Shown piece by piece: positions 17,375-27,435 of a stretch of DNA of 64,000 bases (its first letter is position 1; the number at the start of each line of letters is the position of its first letter). A program made the translations under genes and the position numbers. Below the pieces are notes generated by a model. It saw only the letters and a list, made by a program, of their open reading frames with translations. It did no database searches and was not told where the DNA came from. This DNA is from Desulfobacteraceae bacterium (GTDB lineage: Bacteria; Desulfobacterota; Desulfobacteria; Desulfobacterales; Desulfobacteraceae). The DNA is taken from assembly GCA_016744295.1 (NCBI GenBank), contig JADGEQ010000002.1, positions 62,001-126,000 on the forward strand. The letters run 5' to 3'.

Positions 17375-18298
17375 ATCAAACAGACACAGATATATCCCAT
17401 TGGCGGCGGCAAGGGCGGGATCGGCAAAAGCATGATAACCGCCAATCTTGGTGTTTTACTCGCCCGCCAGGGAAACCGGGTGGTTCTGGTTGACCTGGAT
17501 CTGGGGGCATCCAATCTGCATACCTTCATCGGGCAGCAGGATGGGGACAGGGGACTGGAAAACTTTTTAAGCAAGGGCGTTGATCATCTGGAAGAGGTGG
17601 CCATGCCCACAAAGATTCCCAACCTATTTTTTATCAGTTCTCGAAATTGCCTGACCGAAGCGGCCAATCTCCATGTTGCCCAGAAACAAAAAATTATCCG
17701 GGCCATCCAAACCCTTGAGTTCGATTATGTGCTCATGGATCTGGGGGCGGGTACAAATTTTAATATGCTGGATTTTTTTCTCACTGCCAGCCAGGGTGCT
17801 TTTATCTGCACTCCGGAACCCACATCCATTGAAAATTCGTTTAATTTTATCAAGGCTGTTTATTTTAGAATCATTAAAAAAACCTTGAAACAAAATACCT
17901 TTAATCGGGTCGCAAGCCTTCTGGATCTTTCCGGGAATACAATTGACCAATCCTTTCGTATCATCAGTGCCGTTAGTAAACAAGACCCTGAAAAGGGGGC
18001 GTTGCTTAAGGAAAAACTAGGGGCGTTTCATTTCAACTTTGCGGTGAATCAACTGCGGAAAAAGGATGATCCCTCCCTGGGCACTAAAATTGAGAAGGTT
18101 TGTAATCGGCATTTTTATTCAAAATTTACCTTCATGGGAAATATCCGGTTTGATGAGAACATCCATGATTCCATCCTGATGCGGAAAACCTTTATCACAG
18201 AATATCCCCACACCCCCAGCGCCAATGACCTGGCCCGAATTGCCCGGCGTATCTCTCCCCGGAACCTTAACCCTTCTTTTTCAAAAGAACCGGTATGA
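17375..18298 (+). CDS. ParA/MinD-family ATPase with apparent ATC start codon
   Basis: A deviant Walker A GGGKGGIGKS is encoded at 17402-17431, followed by VLVDLDLGASNLHTF and the DYVLMDLGAG switch region; this is the MinD/FlhG-like group of ParA ATPases that position cell structures. The first ATG (17432) lies after the P-loop, so it cannot be the start of a working protein. Upstream, the frame is closed by TAG at 17369. Between them there is no ATG, GTG or TTG; ATC at 17375 sits 7 bases after AAAGGA and gives 307 residues beginning (M)KQTQIYP. The stop overlaps the next ATG (ATGA), so it is coupled to the J-like protein. Confidence 0.85.
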   Translation: MKQTQIYPIGGGKGGIGKSMITANLGVLLARQGNRVVLVDLDLGASNLHTFIGQQDGDRGLENFLSKGVDHLEEVAMPTKIPNLFFISSRNCLTEAANLHVAQKQKIIRAIQTLEFDYVLMDLGAGTNFNMLDFFLTASQGAFICTPEPTSIENSFNFIKAVYFRIIKKTLKQNTFNRVASLLDLSGNTIDQSFRIISAVSKQDPEKGALLKEKLGAFHFNFAVNQLRKKDDPSLGTKIEKVCNRHFYSKFTFMGNIRFDENIHDSILMRKTFITEYPHTPSANDLARIARRISPRNLNPSFSKEPV

Positions 18299-18570
18299 TG
18301 ACACCCATGGATGCCTATACCCATTATGAATTTTTTGAAGTTGCTGCCAATGCCTCTTCAGGTGAAATTCGAAATGCATACAAGGAAATGTTAGCCATGT
18401 ATGGGGCCGACTCTCTGAGCACCTATTCATTGTTCACTCCCCGGGAAAGGGAACGGATACTCGCCCGGGCGGAATCGGCATTTCAAATTCTGATGGATGA
18501 AGAAACACGAAATGCATATGATAAATCATTGTTGACCTTGGGCGGCTTATCACCTCAAATGCCGGGTTAG
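18295..18570 (+). CDS. J-domain-like small protein lacking HPD
   Basis: A 91-residue protein resembling a DnaJ J domain: a YEFFEV start, an EIRNAYKEML helix and the AESAFQILMDEETRNAYDKSL ending are all typical. The HPD tripeptide needed to stimulate Hsp70 is missing (the loop reads MYGADSLSTYS). It therefore may be a protein-protein interaction module rather than a co-chaperone. Its start overlaps the ParA stop by four bases, implying coupled synthesis and probably a shared function in positioning or polar organisation. Confidence 0.75.
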   Translation: MMTPMDAYTHYEFFEVAANASSGEIRNAYKEMLAMYGADSLSTYSLFTPRERERILARAESAFQILMDEETRNAYDKSLLTLGGLSPQMPG

Positions 18571-18724
18571 AACATCAGGGGTGCCCGGAAAAAGATAAGT
18601 TTAGATCGGATAAGGCATCTGTTCCGCCCGTTATACCGGGAATATTGGTTTTCTTTGTAAATTTACTCTCCCTCCTTTCCTTAATTTAGTGTCTGCTTTT
18701 TAAATGATTCCAATGAGTTTAGGG

Positions 18725-18754
18725 TTGACTTTCATCATTTGAACCAACTATAGA
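18725..18754 (+). promoter_or_regulatory. Probable sigma-70 promoter of the methylmalonyl-CoA/TCA operon
   Basis: TTGACT (18725-18730), 18-base spacer, TATAGA (18749-18754). Transcription would start near 18761, about 34 bases before the epimerase ATG. No other promoter-like pair is evident before the ten-gene operon. Confidence 0.5.
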
Positions 18755-18794
18755 TAGTGATTGTGACAGGAACAAACAAATATGGAGATACGAG

Positions 18795-19196
18795 ATGAAA
18801 ATCGTGAAAATTGACCATATCGGAATAGCGGTATCAAGTATTGATGAAAAGAAAAAATTTTGGCTGGATGCCATGGGGCTAAACATGGAGGGCACTGAAA
18901 CTATTGAGGCCCAGAAAGTTACCACAGCCTTTCTGCCAGTGGGGGAAAGCGAAGTTGAACTTTTAGAGTCCACCTCGGATGACGGACCCGTGGCCAAATA
19001 TATTGAGAAAAAGGGCGAAGGCATTCAGCATGTTGCTTTCCAAGTTGAAAATATTGAAGAAGCCCTGGCTGAACTCAAAGAAAAGGGGATCCAGCTCATT
19101 GATCAGACCCCCCGTCATGGGGCAGGTGGCGCTAAAATTGCTTTTCTGCACCCCAAGGCAACCGGCGGTGTTCTTGTGGAATTATGTGAAAGATAG
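18795..19196 (+). CDS. mce: Methylmalonyl-CoA epimerase
   Basis: Interconverts the (S) and (R) forms of methylmalonyl-CoA. At 133 residues it has the length of the family and its vicinal-oxygen-chelate fold markers: KIDHIGIAVSSI at the start with the metal His, GIQHVAFQVENI in the middle and VELCER at the end. A GGAG ribosome site precedes the ATG. As the first gene of the operon it feeds the mutase 88 bases downstream. In a sulfate reducer this branch can run from propionyl-CoA to succinyl-CoA or backwards. Confidence 0.93.
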   Translation: MKIVKIDHIGIAVSSIDEKKKFWLDAMGLNMEGTETIEAQKVTTAFLPVGESEVELLESTSDDGPVAKYIEKKGEGIQHVAFQVENIEEALAELKEKGIQLIDQTPRHGAGGAKIAFLHPKATGGVLVELCER

Positions 19197-19284
19197 GGTG
19201 TCTCCTTGCTATAATCGTCTGATCCATAAAAAAAAAGGTAGCTGTTTGTGCTGATAACTATAAAATTTAGACCGGAGGATAACC

Positions 19285-21405
19285 ATGTCTCAAATGTCTG
19301 ATATTCAAAAATGGGAAGAACTTGCAACCAAAGAGTTAAGGGGAAAACCCCTTGAAGCGCTAACGAAAAAGACTCCCGAGGGAATTGATGTTAAACCCTT
19401 ATATACTTCCCGGGATCTGGAAAAAGTAGAATGTATTGACAATCTTCCCGGGGTTGACCCCTTTGTCCGGGGTCCCAAGGCCACCATGTATGCGGGTCGT
19501 CCTTGGACCATCCGTCAGTATGCCGGTTTTTCAACTGCCAAGGAATCCAATACCTTTTATCGCAAAAATCTGGCAGCCGGCCAAAAAGGCCTTTCCGTTG
19601 CATTTGACCTTGCCACCCACAGGGGATATGATTCTGATCATCCCAGGGTGACAGGGGATGTGGGCAAGGCAGGGGTTGCCATAGACTCGGTTGAGGATAT
19701 GAAGATTCTCTTTGATCAGATCCCTCTGGATCAGATGTCCGTGTCCATGACCATGAACGGGGCTGTTCTGCCCATTCTGGCCGGATATATCGTGGCCGCA
19801 GAAGAGCAGGGAGTCGCCCATGACCAGCTTATGGGAACCATCCAGAATGATATCCTCAAAGAATACCTGACCCGGAATACCTATATTTATCCGCCCACCC
19901 CCTCCATGAGAATTATTTCGGACATCATCGGGTTTTGTTCCTCCCACATGCCTAAATTTAATACCATCAGCATTTCCGGCTACCATATCATGGAAGCCGG
20001 GGCTGATTCTGTTCTTCAGACAGCTTTTACCCTGGCAGACGGTCTTGAGTACGTGAAGGCCGCCCTTGCCACAGGCCTTGATATTGATAAATTTGCCCCA
20101 AGGCTTTCTTTCTTTTTTGGAATCGGCATGAATTTTTTCATGGACATTGCCATGCTGCGGGCGGCCAGATTTCTCTGGGCAGAACTGATGAGCCAGTTTG
20201 ATCCCAAAAATATCAAATCCAAGATGCTGCGGACCCATTGTCAGACTTCCGGCTGGAGCCTGACCCAGCAGGATCCTTATAACAATGTTGTCAGAACCAC
20301 CCTGGAATGTTTGTCCGCAGTTCTGGGCGGAACCCAGAGTCTGCATACCAATTCCTTTGACGAGGCAGTGGGACTGCCCACGGAATTGTCCGCCAGAATC
20401 TCTAGAAATACCCAGATTTTGATCCAGGAGGAATCCCATATCTGTGATGTGGTGGATCCTCTGGGAGGATCCTATTATGTGGAAAGCCTTACCCAGAATA
20501 TCATTGACGAGGTCAGGAAGATTTTAAAAGAGGTTGAAGATCTCGGCGGCATGGCCAAGGCCATTGAATCGGGCATGCCGAAAATGAGGATAGAAGAGGT
20601 GTCTGCAAGGCGTCAGGCCCGTATTGATAAGGGCGAGGATGTGATTGTAGGGGTTAATAAATATAAAATTGAAGATGAAATTCCGATTCCTGTTAGGGAA
20701 GTTTCCGAAGATGTTAGAGAAGAACAGGTGGCGCGGTTGAATCAGATTAAACAAGACCGGGATAATCAAGCGGTTAAAAAGGCCTTGGATGATATCGTAA
20801 CCGCCTGTAAAAATGGGGACAATCTTTTGGAAGCCTGTCTGCCCGCCGTTCGCGCCCGGGCAACCGTGGGGGAAATTTCCGATGCCATGGAATCGGTTTT
20901 CACCCGGTTTGTGGCAACCACCCAATGTATATCAGGGGTGTATGCGGAAAGTGCCGACCCTGAAATTATTGCCGCCCTACGAAAACGAACCCTGGATTTT
21001 GAAAAGGAAAACGGGCGGAGACCCAGAATTCTTTTGTCAAAGATGGGGCAGGACGGTCATGACCGGGGGGTCAAGGTGATTGCAACCGCCTATGCTGATT
21101 TCGGTTTTGATGTGGATCTGGGGCCCATGTTCCAGACCCCTGAAGAAGCGGCTAAAATGGCCGTTGAAAATGATGTTCATGTGGTGGGGGTTTCAAGCCT
21201 TGCCGCAGGTCATAAAACCCTGGCTCCCCAGGTGATTGAAGCGTTGAAAAATCAAGGGGCTTCGGATATTAAGGTGGTGGTCGGCGGTATCATTCCCCCG
21301 GGTGATTATGATTTTTTGAGACAGGCCGGTGCCTCTGAAATTTTCGGACCGGGTACGGTTGTGACGGATTCGGCCAATAAAACCCTTAACATCATAGGCG
21401 CTTAG
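19285..21405 (+). CDS. mcmA: Methylmalonyl-CoA mutase, single-chain large subunit
   Basis: Adenosylcobalamin enzyme converting (R)-methylmalonyl-CoA to succinyl-CoA. The 706-residue protein has the N-terminal TIM barrel ([11 protein letters not shown] and [13 protein letters not shown] substrate-binding stretches). The C-terminal B12 domain carries DGHDRG (lower cobalt ligand His 592), GVSSLAAGH and VVGGIIP. Because both domains are in one chain and no small subunit is present, it is likely homodimeric. GGAGG precedes the ATG. Five bases separate it from its repair/loading GTPase MeaB. Confidence 0.95.
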   Translation: MSQMSDIQKWEELATKELRGKPLEALTKKTPEGIDVKPLYTSRDLEKVECIDNLPGVDPFVRGPKATMYAGRPWTIRQYAGFSTAKESNTFYRKNLAAGQKGLSVAFDLATHRGYDSDHPRVTGDVGKAGVAIDSVEDMKILFDQIPLDQMSVSMTMNGAVLPILAGYIVAAEEQGVAHDQLMGTIQNDILKEYLTRNTYIYPPTPSMRIISDIIGFCSSHMPKFNTISISGYHIMEAGADSVLQTAFTLADGLEYVKAALATGLDIDKFAPRLSFFFGIGMNFFMDIAMLRAARFLWAELMSQFDPKNIKSKMLRTHCQTSGWSLTQQDPYNNVVRTTLECLSAVLGGTQSLHTNSFDEAVGLPTELSARISRNTQILIQEESHICDVVDPLGGSYYVESLTQNIIDEVRKILKEVEDLGGMAKAIESGMPKMRIEEVSARRQARIDKGEDVIVGVNKYKIEDEIPIPVREVSEDVREEQVARLNQIKQDRDNQAVKKALDDIVTACKNGDNLLEACLPAVRARATVGEISDAMESVFTRFVATTQCISGVYAESADPEIIAALRKRTLDFEKENGRRPRILLSKMGQDGHDRGVKVIATAYADFGFDVDLGPMFQTPEEAAKMAVENDVHVVGVSSLAAGHKTLAPQVIEALKNQGASDIKVVVGGIIPPGDYDFLRQAGASEIFGPGTVVTDSANKTLNIIGA

Positions 21406-21410
21406 CAATT

Positions 21411-22385
21411 ATGGTACTCAATGACCCGGAGCTATTGTTTGATGGTATTCTGAATAATAACCGGCGCATGATTGCAAAAACACTGACCCTGATCGAAAGC
21501 AATCTTCCTGCCCATCAGCAGTTGGCCCAGAGGGTTATGGAAAAGATTCTTCCCCTGACGGGTGGGAGTATTCGCTTAGGGATCACCGGTGTTCCCGGGG
21601 TGGGAAAGAGTACCTTTATCGAAAATCTGGGGGTTTGGCTTGCCGATGCCGGTCACAGGGTAGCCGTTCTTGCCGTGGACCCCACAAGCCAGCGCAGTGG
21701 CGGGTCCATCCTTGGGGACAAAACAAGGATGGAACGTCTTTCTGCCCATGAAAATTCATTTATCCGGCCCTCTCCTGCCGGAGATACCCTGGGCGGTGTG
21801 GCTGTGAGGACCCGGGAAACCATGCTGGTCTTAGAAGCCGCCGGTTTTGATGTTATCCTGGTGGAAACCGTTGGGGTGGGGCAATCTGAGACACGGGTGG
21901 CCTCCATGGTGGATTTTTTCCTGGTCCTGATGATAGCCGGGGCCGGGGATGAGCTCCAGGGCATTAAAAAAGGGGTGCTGGAACTGGCCGACGCCATTGT
22001 TATCAACAAGGCCGACGGTGAGAATTTAGTGCCCGTTGAAAAGGCTCAAAAAGAACTTGAAATAGCCATGCACCTTATTGCCTCTGAAACACCAACCTGG
22101 CATACTCCTGTTTTGACCTGCTCTTCGGTGATTGAGGGCGGAACCAAAGATGTATGGGAAACGGTGTTGGCGCATAAAAGAAAATTTAAAGCAAGCAAAG
22201 AGTTTGACCAAAGACGGAAAAAACAATCTTTAGAATGGATGTGGACACTTGTGGAGGAAGGCCTAAAGCAACAATTTAAAAATAATAAGCAAATAAATGA
22301 ACAGATCCCCCTGGTTTCAAACCAGGTGGAAAATGAAAAGATATCGCCTTCGGCTGCGGCTGAACGGCTGTTGTCATATTTATAA
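21411..22385 (+). CDS. meaB: MeaB/ArgK-type G3E GTPase, mutase chaperone
   Basis: A 324-residue P-loop GTPase with Walker A GVPGVGKST (about 57-65), the VAVDPTSQRSGGSILGDKTRM switch region, VETVGVGQSE and the NKADG specificity motif. MeaB proteins gate cofactor loading of methylmalonyl-CoA mutase and protect it against inactivation; the gene directly follows the mutase gene, as is common. The older family name (LAO/AO transport kinase) should not be used for function here. Confidence 0.94.
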   Translation: MVLNDPELLFDGILNNNRRMIAKTLTLIESNLPAHQQLAQRVMEKILPLTGGSIRLGITGVPGVGKSTFIENLGVWLADAGHRVAVLAVDPTSQRSGGSILGDKTRMERLSAHENSFIRPSPAGDTLGGVAVRTRETMLVLEAAGFDVILVETVGVGQSETRVASMVDFFLVLMIAGAGDELQGIKKGVLELADAIVINKADGENLVPVEKAQKELEIAMHLIASETPTWHTPVLTCSSVIEGGTKDVWETVLAHKRKFKASKEFDQRRKKQSLEWMWTLVEEGLKQQFKNNKQINEQIPLVSNQVENEKISPSAAAERLLSYL

Positions 22386-22407
22386 TTAATTATTTAAGGA
22401 AAGCTGG

Positions 22408-23568
22408 ATGAAAATACATGAATACCAGGCAAAGGACTTGTTTCGACGCTACAACGTTCCCGTACCTGACGGAAGCGTTGCTTTTTCAGTGGAAGAGGCA
22501 AAAAAGATAGCCGGTGAACTTGGCGGATTTCCCGTGGTGGTAAAGGGTCAGATCCATGCCGGTGGCAGGGGCAAGGGCGGGGGCGTTAAACTGGCAGCTT
22601 CCATGGAAGAGACCGAAATTTTTGCCAGTCAGATCCTGGGCATGACCCTGGTGACCCACCAGACAGGACCCGAAGGCAAACTGGTTCAAAAACTTCTGGT
22701 TGAAGCCGGTCAGAATATTGAACGGGAACTTTACCTGAGTCTGCTGGTGGACAGGGAAACCGCCTCGGTGGTGATCATGGCCAGCCAGGACGGGGGAATG
22801 GATATTGAACAGGTGGCGGAAAAAACCCCTGAAAGAATCATAAAAGTTTATGTGGATCCCCTCATGGGTATCCAGGGATATCAGATCCGGGAGGTTGGAT
22901 TTGGACTGGGCTTGCCCCCTGGTGCCATGAAATCATTTTCAGGGCTTTTATCCAATCTTTATAAATTATTTGTTGCCTATGACAGCTCCATGGTTGAAAT
23001 CAACCCTTTGATTCTGACCTCGGACAATACGGTTATAGCACTGGATGCCAAGGTGGATTTTGATTCAAATGCCCTGTACCGGCACAAGGATCTGTTAGAA
23101 CTTCGGGACCTCTCGGAAGAAGATCCCATGGAAGTGGAAGCATCCAAGTTTAATCTGAATTATATCAATCTGGACGGTAATGTGGGTAATATTGTTAATG
23201 GTGCCGGTCTTGCCATGGCCACCATGGATATTATCAAAAATGCCGGGGCCACTCCTGCCAATTTCATGGATGTTGGGGGCGGAGCCAGTTCAGAGCAGGT
23301 GGAAAATGCCTTTAGGATCATCCTGGCCGACTCAAAGGTAAAAGCAGTACTCATCAATATTTTCGGCGGTATTTTACGGTGTGATATCTTTGCCCAGGGC
23401 GTGGTGGACGCTGCCAAAAAAACTGGTATCAATATTCCGGTGGTGGTTCGAATGGAAGGGACAAATGTAGATGAGGGCAAGCGAATCCTGGCCGATGCCG
23501 GGCTGGATTTGATCAGTGCCAACAACCTTTCCGACGCGGCAAAAAAAATAGCCGCTGCTGTCGCTTAA
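22408..23568 (+). CDS. sucC: Succinyl-CoA synthetase beta subunit (ADP-forming)
   Basis: A 386-residue ATP-grasp subunit with the typical start MKIHEYQAKDLF, the nucleotide-binding VKGQIHAGGRGKGGGVKLA stretch and the C-terminal NIFGGILRCD motif. With SucD it interconverts succinyl-CoA and succinate with ATP formation. It is placed 22 bases after meaB and 21 before sucD, thus in the same transcript. Its presence indicates that succinyl-CoA is used for substrate-level phosphorylation (or made from succinate) rather than only through a CoA transferase. Confidence 0.95.
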   Translation: MKIHEYQAKDLFRRYNVPVPDGSVAFSVEEAKKIAGELGGFPVVVKGQIHAGGRGKGGGVKLAASMEETEIFASQILGMTLVTHQTGPEGKLVQKLLVEAGQNIERELYLSLLVDRETASVVIMASQDGGMDIEQVAEKTPERIIKVYVDPLMGIQGYQIREVGFGLGLPPGAMKSFSGLLSNLYKLFVAYDSSMVEINPLILTSDNTVIALDAKVDFDSNALYRHKDLLELRDLSEEDPMEVEASKFNLNYINLDGNVGNIVNGAGLAMATMDIIKNAGATPANFMDVGGGASSEQVENAFRIILADSKVKAVLINIFGGILRCDIFAQGVVDAAKKTGINIPVVVRMEGTNVDEGKRILADAGLDLISANNLSDAAKKIAAAVA

Positions 23569-23589
23569 GCTAACTTTAAGGAGATAATT

Positions 23590-24456
23590 GTGAGTATATT
23601 TGTAAATAAGGACACCAAGCTTCTGGTCCAGGGGATTACCGGTAATGAAGGTAGTTTCCATGCCAGACAATGTATTGAATACGGCACGAAGGTTGTTGCC
23701 GGGGTGACTCCTGGTAAGGGCGGGCAGAAAATGGACAGCGTACCTGTCTTTAATACCGTGGCCCAGGGAGTTAGAGAGACTGGAGCTGATGCCTCCCTGA
23801 TTCTGGTTCCACCTCCATTTGGGGCCGATGCCATCATGGAAGCGGCCGATGCTGGTATAAAACTCATTGTCTGCATCACCGAAGGGATTCCCATCCTGGA
23901 TATGGTGAAGGTGAAAAATTTTTTGGCCACGAAAAAATGTCGGCTCATCGGGCCCAATTGTCCGGGAATTATCACACCCGACGAATGCAAAATAGGGATT
24001 ATGCCCGGAAAGATTCACAAAAAAGGAAGCATAGGGGTTGTTTCACGATCCGGCACCCTCACCTATGAGGTGGTTGACCAGTTGACAAAGCTGGGGATGG
24101 GACAGTCAACCTGCATTGGTATTGGCGGAGACCCTGTGAACGGGACCAATTTTATAGATGTATTGTCTGCATTCCAGGCGGATGAAGAAACCAGCGCCAT
24201 TGTCATGGTGGGTGAAATCGGGGGCAGTGCAGAAGAAGAGGCAGCAGCCTATATCAACGCAAATATGACAAAGCCGGTGGTTGGCTTTATCGCAGGTCTG
24301 ACAGCACCCCCCGGCAGAAGAATGGGGCATGCTGGTGCAATCATTTCAGGGTCCAGCGGTACGGGCGAGGCAAAAATCCAGGCATTCAAAGACAATGGAA
24401 TCCATGTTTGTGAAAACCTGGGGGAAATCGGCCAAATTTGTAAAGAGGTATTTTAG
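23590..24456 (+). CDS. sucD: Succinyl-CoA synthetase alpha subunit
   Basis: A 288-residue CoA-binding subunit starting with GTG behind AAGGAGATAATT. The start ([20 protein letters not shown]), the [10 protein letters not shown] stretch and the phosphorylated active-site His 247 in [16 protein letters not shown] are all present. It forms the heteromer with SucC from the preceding gene. Confidence 0.95.
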   Translation: MSIFVNKDTKLLVQGITGNEGSFHARQCIEYGTKVVAGVTPGKGGQKMDSVPVFNTVAQGVRETGADASLILVPPPFGADAIMEAADAGIKLIVCITEGIPILDMVKVKNFLATKKCRLIGPNCPGIITPDECKIGIMPGKIHKKGSIGVVSRSGTLTYEVVDQLTKLGMGQSTCIGIGGDPVNGTNFIDVLSAFQADEETSAIVMVGEIGGSAEEEAAAYINANMTKPVVGFIAGLTAPPGRRMGHAGAIISGSSGTGEAKIQAFKDNGIHVCENLGEIGQICKEVF

Positions 24457-24476
24457 GTAACCTTAAGGAGGTTAAA

Positions 24477-25448
24477 TTGGAAAGCTATACGATTGAATCA
24501 AACAAAAAAAAGAGCCGAATACCAGCACGGCTGGATCTGGCCCAGAGCGGTACAGGGCTAATCCTGGGACTGTTCATGTGGGTGCACATGTTCCTTGTGG
24601 GGAGTATTGTCCTGGGAAAAGGTTCTTTTAACTTTGTGGCAAAGACCATGGAGTTATCTTTTCTTTCAGACACGGGTCACGGATACCCCGTCGCGGTCTT
24701 TTTTGCCGTACTCACTATTTTTACCCTGTTTATTACCCATGCATTGCTGGGGGTTCGCAAATTCCCTATTTCATGGAAGCAGCATCGGATCATGAGAGAT
24801 CAGATGGTCATGATGAATCACACCGATACAAATCTTTGGTATATCCAGGTGGTCTCAGGTTTTTTCATGTTTTTCCTGGGCTCGGTCCATTTGTATATCA
24901 TGCTGACCAACCCGGGGAGCATTGATCCCTATTTGTCAGCTGACCGGGTGGTTTCCGGTAATATGTGGTTTTTATATCTGATGCTGTTGATCTGTGTGGA
25001 ACTCCATGGCACCATCGGTATCTACCGGTTGTGCATGAAATGGGGTTGGTTTGCCGGAAAAGACGCCAAGGCTGCCAGAGAATCCCGAAAAAAACTTAAA
25101 TTAATGAAAAACAGACTCACCATTTTCTTTCTATCCCTTGGTGTGCTGGCCCTGCTGGTGTTTATTGTAATTGGTATTAACCACAGGGATAAGGTGGGTG
25201 AACGATATTCATCCCATGCTGTTGCTGCCCAGACCATTGAGGCCCAGGAAGTTGTCCCGGCCCAGGAAATTGCGCCAGCAGAAGAAGTCGCTCCAGCAAC
25301 TGATACAACCCATTCGGCAGTCCAAGAGCCGAAGGTTGAGACCCATTCTGTGGTAGAAGAGCCGATGGTGGAAGCGCCGGTTGTAGAAGAGGCTCATCCG
25401 GTAGATGCGGCCCATGACAGCGAAACACCAGTTGAAGAAACACATTAA
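24477..25448 (+). CDS. sdhC: Succinate dehydrogenase/fumarate reductase diheme cytochrome b subunit with long C-terminal tail
   Basis: The membrane anchor of a Wolinella-type (type B) complex with five helices (about 25-45, 70-95, 120-145, 162-187, 212-236). Candidate heme ligands are His 37, 88, 138 and 177. Glu 175 two residues before the last ligand corresponds to the essential Glu of the Wolinella enzyme's proton pathway. It exchanges electrons with menaquinone. Translation starts at TTG after AAGGAGG. Beyond the last helix there is an 80-residue Ala/Pro/Glu/Val/His-rich tail (about 243-323), absent from the Wolinella protein, which ends near residue 256. Confidence 0.93.
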   Translation: MESYTIESNKKKSRIPARLDLAQSGTGLILGLFMWVHMFLVGSIVLGKGSFNFVAKTMELSFLSDTGHGYPVAVFFAVLTIFTLFITHALLGVRKFPISWKQHRIMRDQMVMMNHTDTNLWYIQVVSGFFMFFLGSVHLYIMLTNPGSIDPYLSADRVVSGNMWFLYLMLLICVELHGTIGIYRLCMKWGWFAGKDAKAARESRKKLKLMKNRLTIFFLSLGVLALLVFIVIGINHRDKVGERYSSHAVAAQTIEAQEVVPAQEIAPAEEVAPATDTTHSAVQEPKVETHSVVEEPMVEAPVVEEAHPVDAAHDSETPVEETH

Positions 25449-25464
25449 GAAAGGGATATTTTAA

Positions 25465-27435
25465 ATGAAAGTCATATATACGGATTCACTTATTATTGGT
25501 GGCGGCCTGGCGGGCTTAAGAGTTGCCATTGCTGCCAAGCAAAGGGGGTATGAGTCCATCATCCTCTCTTTGATTCCTGCCAAACGGTCCCATTCCGCCG
25601 CAGCCCAGGGGGGGATGCAGGCAAGCCTTGGTGCATGTGTCAAAGGGGACGGGGATGATGAAGATGTCCACTTTGGAGACACTGTAAAGGGAAGCGACTG
25701 GGGATGTGACCAGGACGTTGCCAGGGCCTTTGTTAACACGGCTCCCAAAGCCATCCGCCAGCTTTCTGCCTGGGGAGTTCCCTGGTCCAGGGTCCAGGGG
25801 GGGGACAGGGAGGTTGTTATCAATGGTGAGAAGGTCACGATTACAGAGAAACATGAATCCCAGGGGCTGATCACTGCCAGGGATTTTGGCGGTACCAAAA
25901 AATGGAGAACCTGTTTTACCTCCGACGGCACTGGCCATACAATGCTCTACGCCATGGACAACAAGGCCATCCAGATGGAGATCCCGGTCCATGAAAGAAA
26001 AGAAGCCATTGCCCTGATCCATGAGGACGGGGTCTGCAACGGCGCCATTGTCAGAGATCTGATAACAGGCGAACTTATTGCCTATGTGGCCAAGGCCACC
26101 ACCATTGCCACAGGCGGTTATGGACGTCTTTATTCTGTCTCCACCAATGCCGTTATTTCCGAAGGGATTGGAACTGCCATTGCTTTGGAAACAGGGGTTG
26201 CCACCCTGGGGAATATGGAAGCAGTTCAGTTCCACCCCACTGCCATTGTGCCCGTGGGTATTCTGACCACGGAAGGGTGCCGGGGCGACGGCGGCCTGCT
26301 CCTGGATAAGGACGGCTATAGGTTCATGCCCGACTATGAGCCGGATAAAAAAGAGCTGGCATCCAGGGACGTTGTTTCCCGCCGCATGACCGAACATATG
26401 CGTAAGGGAAAAGGGGTATCCTCCCGTTACGGAGATCACCTTTGGCTGGATATCACCCTGCTGGGCCGCAAGCACATTGAAAAGAATTTAAGAGAAGTAA
26501 AAGAAATTTGTGAATACTTTCTGGGTATTGATCCGGTCAAGGAATATATCCCTGTTCGACCCACCCAGCATTATTCCATGGGCGGCGTCAGAACCGGTGC
26601 CACCGGGGAAAGCCCGACGCTTTCGGGATTATTCTCTGCGGGAGAAGCTGCCTGCTGGGATATGCACGGGTTTAATCGGCTGGGCGGAAACTCGGTTGCG
26701 GAAACAGTTGTCGCCGGCATGATCGTAGGGGAATATGTGGCAGATCATTGTGCTGCCAAACCCTTGAAGGTTTCAACCGCCACCATTGAGTATTTCATGA
26801 AAAAGGAAGAAAAGAAAATCACCGACCTGATGCTCAGGGACTATGGTGAAAATCCCTTTGAATTGAAGACTGAAATGCAGAAAATCATGATGGACAAGGT
26901 GGGGATTTTTAGAAATGGTGAAGATCTTGCCCAGGCGGTTGAAGAGCTGAAAGTGCTGAACCAGCGGGCGAAAAACATAGCCCTGCGCAACCGAATCTCC
27001 TCTTCCAACCCTGAACTGGTTGAAGCCATCCGGGTGCCAAAGATGATCAAAATGGCCCAGTGTGTGGCCTATGGTGCCCTGCTTCGAACAGAAAGCCGCG
27101 GCGCCCATGCCAGGGAAGACTATCCGGAAAGAAATGACAGGGACTGGCTAAAGAGAACCCTTACCACCTGGGCAGACGATTCAGCAGATCTGCCTGAAAT
27201 TTCCTACGAAGATTTGGATGTTATGCGGATGGAAATGCCCCCGGGATCCCGTGGATATGGGGTGGACAATACGGTTCATCATCCGGATACGGAAAAGAGG
27301 GTGGCCCAAGTTGAAGAAATTAAAAAGGCCAACCCAACGGCAGACAGGCATGAGATTCAGGAGCTTCTTAATCCGTTAACCATTCCGGAAAAATTTAAGG
27401 GGAAAAATGAGCGTATCGGCAGGGGGTATAAATAA
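25465..27435 (+). CDS. sdhA: Succinate dehydrogenase/fumarate reductase flavoprotein subunit
   Basis: A 656-residue FAD protein, the same length as Wolinella FrdA. The N-terminal [13 protein letters not shown] dinucleotide fold, the covalent FAD His 43 in [10 protein letters not shown], the capping-domain HPTAIVPVG and the substrate-binding [10 protein letters not shown] and [15 protein letters not shown] stretches are present. Catalyses succinate oxidation or fumarate reduction on the cytoplasmic face. Together with the SdhC type this predicts a menaquinone-linked complex that may need the membrane potential for succinate oxidation. Confidence 0.96.
   Translation: MKVIYTDSLIIGGGLAGLRVAIAAKQRGYESIILSLIPAKRSHSAAAQGGMQASLGACVKGDGDDEDVHFGDTVKGSDWGCDQDVARAFVNTAPKAIRQLSAWGVPWSRVQGGDREVVINGEKVTITEKHESQGLITARDFGGTKKWRTCFTSDGTGHTMLYAMDNKAIQMEIPVHERKEAIALIHEDGVCNGAIVRDLITGELIAYVAKATTIATGGYGRLYSVSTNAVISEGIGTAIALETGVATLGNMEAVQFHPTAIVPVGILTTEGCRGDGGLLLDKDGYRFMPDYEPDKKELASRDVVSRRMTEHMRKGKGVSSRYGDHLWLDITLLGRKHIEKNLREVKEICEYFLGIDPVKEYIPVRPTQHYSMGGVRTGATGESPTLSGLFSAGEAACWDMHGFNRLGGNSVAETVVAGMIVGEYVADHCAAKPLKVSTATIEYFMKKEEKKITDLMLRDYGENPFELKTEMQKIMMDKVGIFRNGEDLAQAVEELKVLNQRAKNIALRNRISSSNPELVEAIRVPKMIKMAQCVAYGALLRTESRGAHAREDYPERNDRDWLKRTLTTWADDSADLPEISYEDLDVMRMEMPPGSRGYGVDNTVHHPDTEKRVAQVEEIKKANPTADRHEIQELLNPLTIPEKFKGKNERIGRGYK

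Noticed and set aside
19531..20439. Long minus-strand open frame of 302 codons
   Set aside because: Mirror of the methylmalonyl-CoA mutase gene; high third-position bias of the real gene creates it.
25516..26475. Minus-strand open frame of 319 codons
   Set aside because: Mirror of sdhA, which has all catalytic motifs on the plus strand.
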